From Bacteroidota bacterium (GTDB taxonomy: Bacteria; Bacteroidota; Bacteroidia; B-17B0; Aurantibacillaceae): 14,420 nt of DNA. The stretch covers positions 1-14,420 of the forward strand of contig JAEZDS010000172.1 of assembly GCA_023433205.1 (NCBI GenBank), read 5' to 3'. Under the pieces are notes generated by a model. The model did no database searches and was not told the origin of the DNA. It was given only the letters and a program-made list of their open reading frames with translations. A program made the translations under genes and the position numbers. The first letter of the stretch is position 1, and every line of letters starts with the position of its first letter. Shown here piece by piece: positions 12,646 to 14,420 of the stretch.

Positions 12646-14420
12646 ATGAAAAGAACATCTTCAGCATCTCTATCCAAAAGAATTACCCGGGTTTTACCGT
12701 TTTTGCTCCTCCTCTGCGTGTCCCTCCTAAGGGGCCAGGTATGTAATTCATCTGGAAATCTAATCATTTATACGAATTACGACGGTGGTCCTCTTACAAT
12801 TAATGTAAACCAGAATATCAGCAACCTCAAAATTGGCATCTGTTCTTACGAGGCCTGCGACATTTTTATAACCGAAACGTTTTCCAGTAACGTAACCGAA
12901 GTAAGGTATGCCGGATATAATGGCGCGAACAACAACAGCTGTTCGGGAAGTATCCCAACTACTACCATTACCGGAGCGGGAACAGCCAGCACCAGTATAG
13001 TTTTTGCCCCGGCATCAACCATTTCAAATCCGAACGGCTACGGGTCCATCATCTGTGGTTATTCCTGTAACAATAGCACTTCGCAGGGGGGCTGTAACAC
13101 AGTTGACCAGATCGAAGCCTATTTCCTGAACTATTTCAGCGGAAGTAACCTTTACGCGCACAGGGTACAATATGGTTGCTGGACAGGTACTCAAAGTGTG
13201 TCGGCAGGCGGTAACTGCTGTCCGGTATTGCCGCTTCTTCCAGGCACTGTGGCCGGCAGCCAAACCATTTGCGCTGCAGATCTGCCTGCGGCCCTAACCT
13301 CGGGCACTGCTGCCAGTGGCGGGCAAGGAACAATCACTTACACCTGGCAGGCCTCAACCACCACGTCGACCTCAGGTTTTTCTAATATCCCGGGTGCAAA
13401 CGCGGCCACCTATGCCCCCGGCGTGCTCACTGTAAGCACCTGGTACCGTCGGGCTGCCAGTACAACATCTAATAATCCAGCATACAGCAACGTGCTTGAG
13501 GTGCTTGTAAATCCAATGCCTTCTGTTATTCTTCCAGCCACAGCAACACTTTGCGCTGGCGACACCTTACCACTTCAATCTATGAACGGTATAAGTTTTT
13601 ACTGGGAAGGGCCCGCAGGTTATTTTTCGACACAACAGCATCCTGTAATTTCTGGTGGCAGCGGGTTTTACAAAGTTACTGCAACAGCGGCAGGTGGTTG
13701 TACTGCCAGCGCCGGCTCAAACATTTCTGTACACCTTCCTCCCTGGGTTGTGGCTGCAGCAAATATATCTGACCTCTGCAGGGGCGACAGTGTAGTACTT
13801 ACAGCCTCGGGCGCGGCAAGTTATACCTGGCAACAGATGCAGGGCCAGCCTTCTTATTATGGCAGCGTGGTTGTTCTAACACCGTCTGCAAGCACTCAAT
13901 TTACCGTTACAGGAAATGACCAAAACGGCTGCAGTGGAATGAGTTTCGTAATTGTGTCAGTTCACGATTCATACGACATCACACTCTCGGCCTCCAGTAC
14001 CGTAATTTGCAGCGGTAATCAGGCTACTATCACTGCAACAGGTCCATCTTCAATATTATGGTCACCAGGCGGTTCCACAGCTCCAACTATTATTGTTTCC
14101 CCTGTTGCCTCCACAATATATACTGTGCAGTCGCAGAACTACTACGAGTGTTTTAGAACGCGAACCTTAACAATTGATGTAAAGCCGTCCCCGGATCTGA
14201 TAATTCAGGCTACCAACACGCTCATTTGTGCTCAGCAGCATGTTACTTTATCGGTGTCTGGAGCGGCAAATTACCAGTGGCTGGGGCAGAGTGCGGCAAC
14301 TTCGCACAGCCTGGCAGTGTCGCCGCAAATTACTACAACCTATAGTGTAACCGGAACAGCACAAAACAACTGCAGCTCCACCGCCAGCATTACTGTGGAG
14401 GTAGACGCCTGTGATGCCAT
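12646..14420 (+). CDS. Large secreted Ig-like repeat surface protein (3' end beyond the window)
   Basis: The frame is open from ATG 12646 to the window end, giving at least 591 residues. Residues 1-31 are a signal peptide (MKRTSSASLSKR, a leucine-rich core, then LLRGQ before VCNSS). Residues 32-192 are a cysteine-rich domain (C33, C66, C71, C99, C137, C141, C150, C178, C191, C192) containing NLIIYTNYDGGPLTINV and LKIGICSYEACDI. I do not recognise a named family for it. Residues 193-290 look like a first beta-sandwich module with TYTWQAS. Four modules of about 73-75 residues follow (291-365, 366-441, 442-514, 515-587), each with a cysteine pair (C303/C352, C378/C429, C455/C502, C528/C576) and motifs such as LTASGAASYTW and FTVTGNDQNGCS. 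These resemble the Ig-like modules of the 527-residue protein at 9070-10653. By analogy a T9SS sorting domain or a gliding-type C-terminus is expected downstream but is not seen here. The role is probably cell-surface adhesion or binding. Confidence 0.85.
   Translation, partial: MKRTSSASLSKRITRVLPFLLLLCVSLLRGQVCNSSGNLIIYTNYDGGPLTINVNQNISNLKIGICSYEACDIFITETFSSNVTEVRYAGYNGANNNSCSGSIPTTTITGAGTASTSIVFAPASTISNPNGYGSIICGYSCNNSTSQGGCNTVDQIEAYFLNYFSGSNLYAHRVQYGCWTGTQSVSAGGNCCPVLPLLPGTVAGSQTICAADLPAALTSGTAASGGQGTITYTWQASTTTSTSGFSNIPGANAATYAPGVLTVSTWYRRAASTTSNNPAYSNVLEVLVNPMPSVILPATATLCAGDTLPLQSMNGISFYWEGPAGYFSTQQHPVISGGSGFYKVTATAAGGCTASAGSNISVHLPPWVVAAANISDLCRGDSVVLTASGAASYTWQQMQGQPSYYGSVVVLTPSASTQFTVTGNDQNGCSGMSFVIVSVHDSYDITLSASSTVICSGNQATITATGPSSILWSPGGSTAPTIIVSPVASTIYTVQSQNYYECFRTRTLTIDVKPSPDLIIQATNTLICAQQHVTLSVSGAANYQWLGQSAATSHSLAVSPQITTTYSVTGTAQNNCSSTASITVEVDACDA

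Noticed and set aside
12646..14420. Repeated motifs in the last gene as a DNA tandem repeat or CRISPR-like array
   Set aside because: The periodicity is at protein level only. The DNA of the modules is diverged and in frame with a coding sequence.

Overview
The window is ordinary chromosomal DNA of a member of the Bacteroidota. The evidence is a C-terminal type IX secretion (T9SS) sorting domain on one protein, several matches to the Bacteroidota -7 promoter box TAnnTTTG, no Shine-Dalgarno sequences in front of the genes, and protein families typical of the phylum (long AsmA-like proteins, a GreA-like factor with an NETKSTAGDKHETGR tip, Ig-like surface modules). The exact family cannot be settled from the sequence. 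Flavobacteriales or Chitinophagales-like lineages fit best.

Layout. Positions 1-200 hold the 3' end of a tRNA (probably Gly), a terminator, a complete tRNA-Leu(UAA) and a very strong hairpin terminator. After a gene-free 270 bp leader comes a 1059-residue AsmA-like protein (472-3651, +). It is followed by a membrane fatty acid desaturase (3871-4944, +). Convergent to the desaturase is a DUF4143-type AAA ATPase (4977-6134, -) with a conspicuous inverted repeat just upstream of its start. Then comes mutS (6312-8948, -). Diverging from mutS is a secreted T9SS cargo protein with a DNRLRE/CBM96-like domain and Ig-like modules (9070-10653, +), followed by a small GreA/GreB-like protein (10729-11178, +). 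Convergent to that is an alpha-oxoamine synthase of the serine palmitoyltransferase/cysteate acyltransferase type (11278-12537, -). A second large secreted Ig-repeat protein (12646 to the window end, +) diverges from it and runs off the edge.

How the genes work together. Three genes touch the envelope lipids: the AsmA-like protein (phospholipid transport or outer-membrane homeostasis), the desaturase (membrane fluidity), and the oxoamine synthase (first step of sphingolipid or sulfonolipid synthesis). They are not one operon. The two secreted multidomain proteins share the same kind of about 73-residue, two-cysteine Ig-like module. mutS and the Gre-like protein are housekeeping genes for mismatch repair and probably transcription elongation.

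No defence system, CRISPR array, prophage or insertion sequence was seen. The most unusual signals are the heptamer/inverted-repeat array at the DUF4143 ATPase gene, the palindrome at the presumed transcription start of the oxoamine synthase, and the unnamed cysteine-rich N-terminal domain of the last protein.
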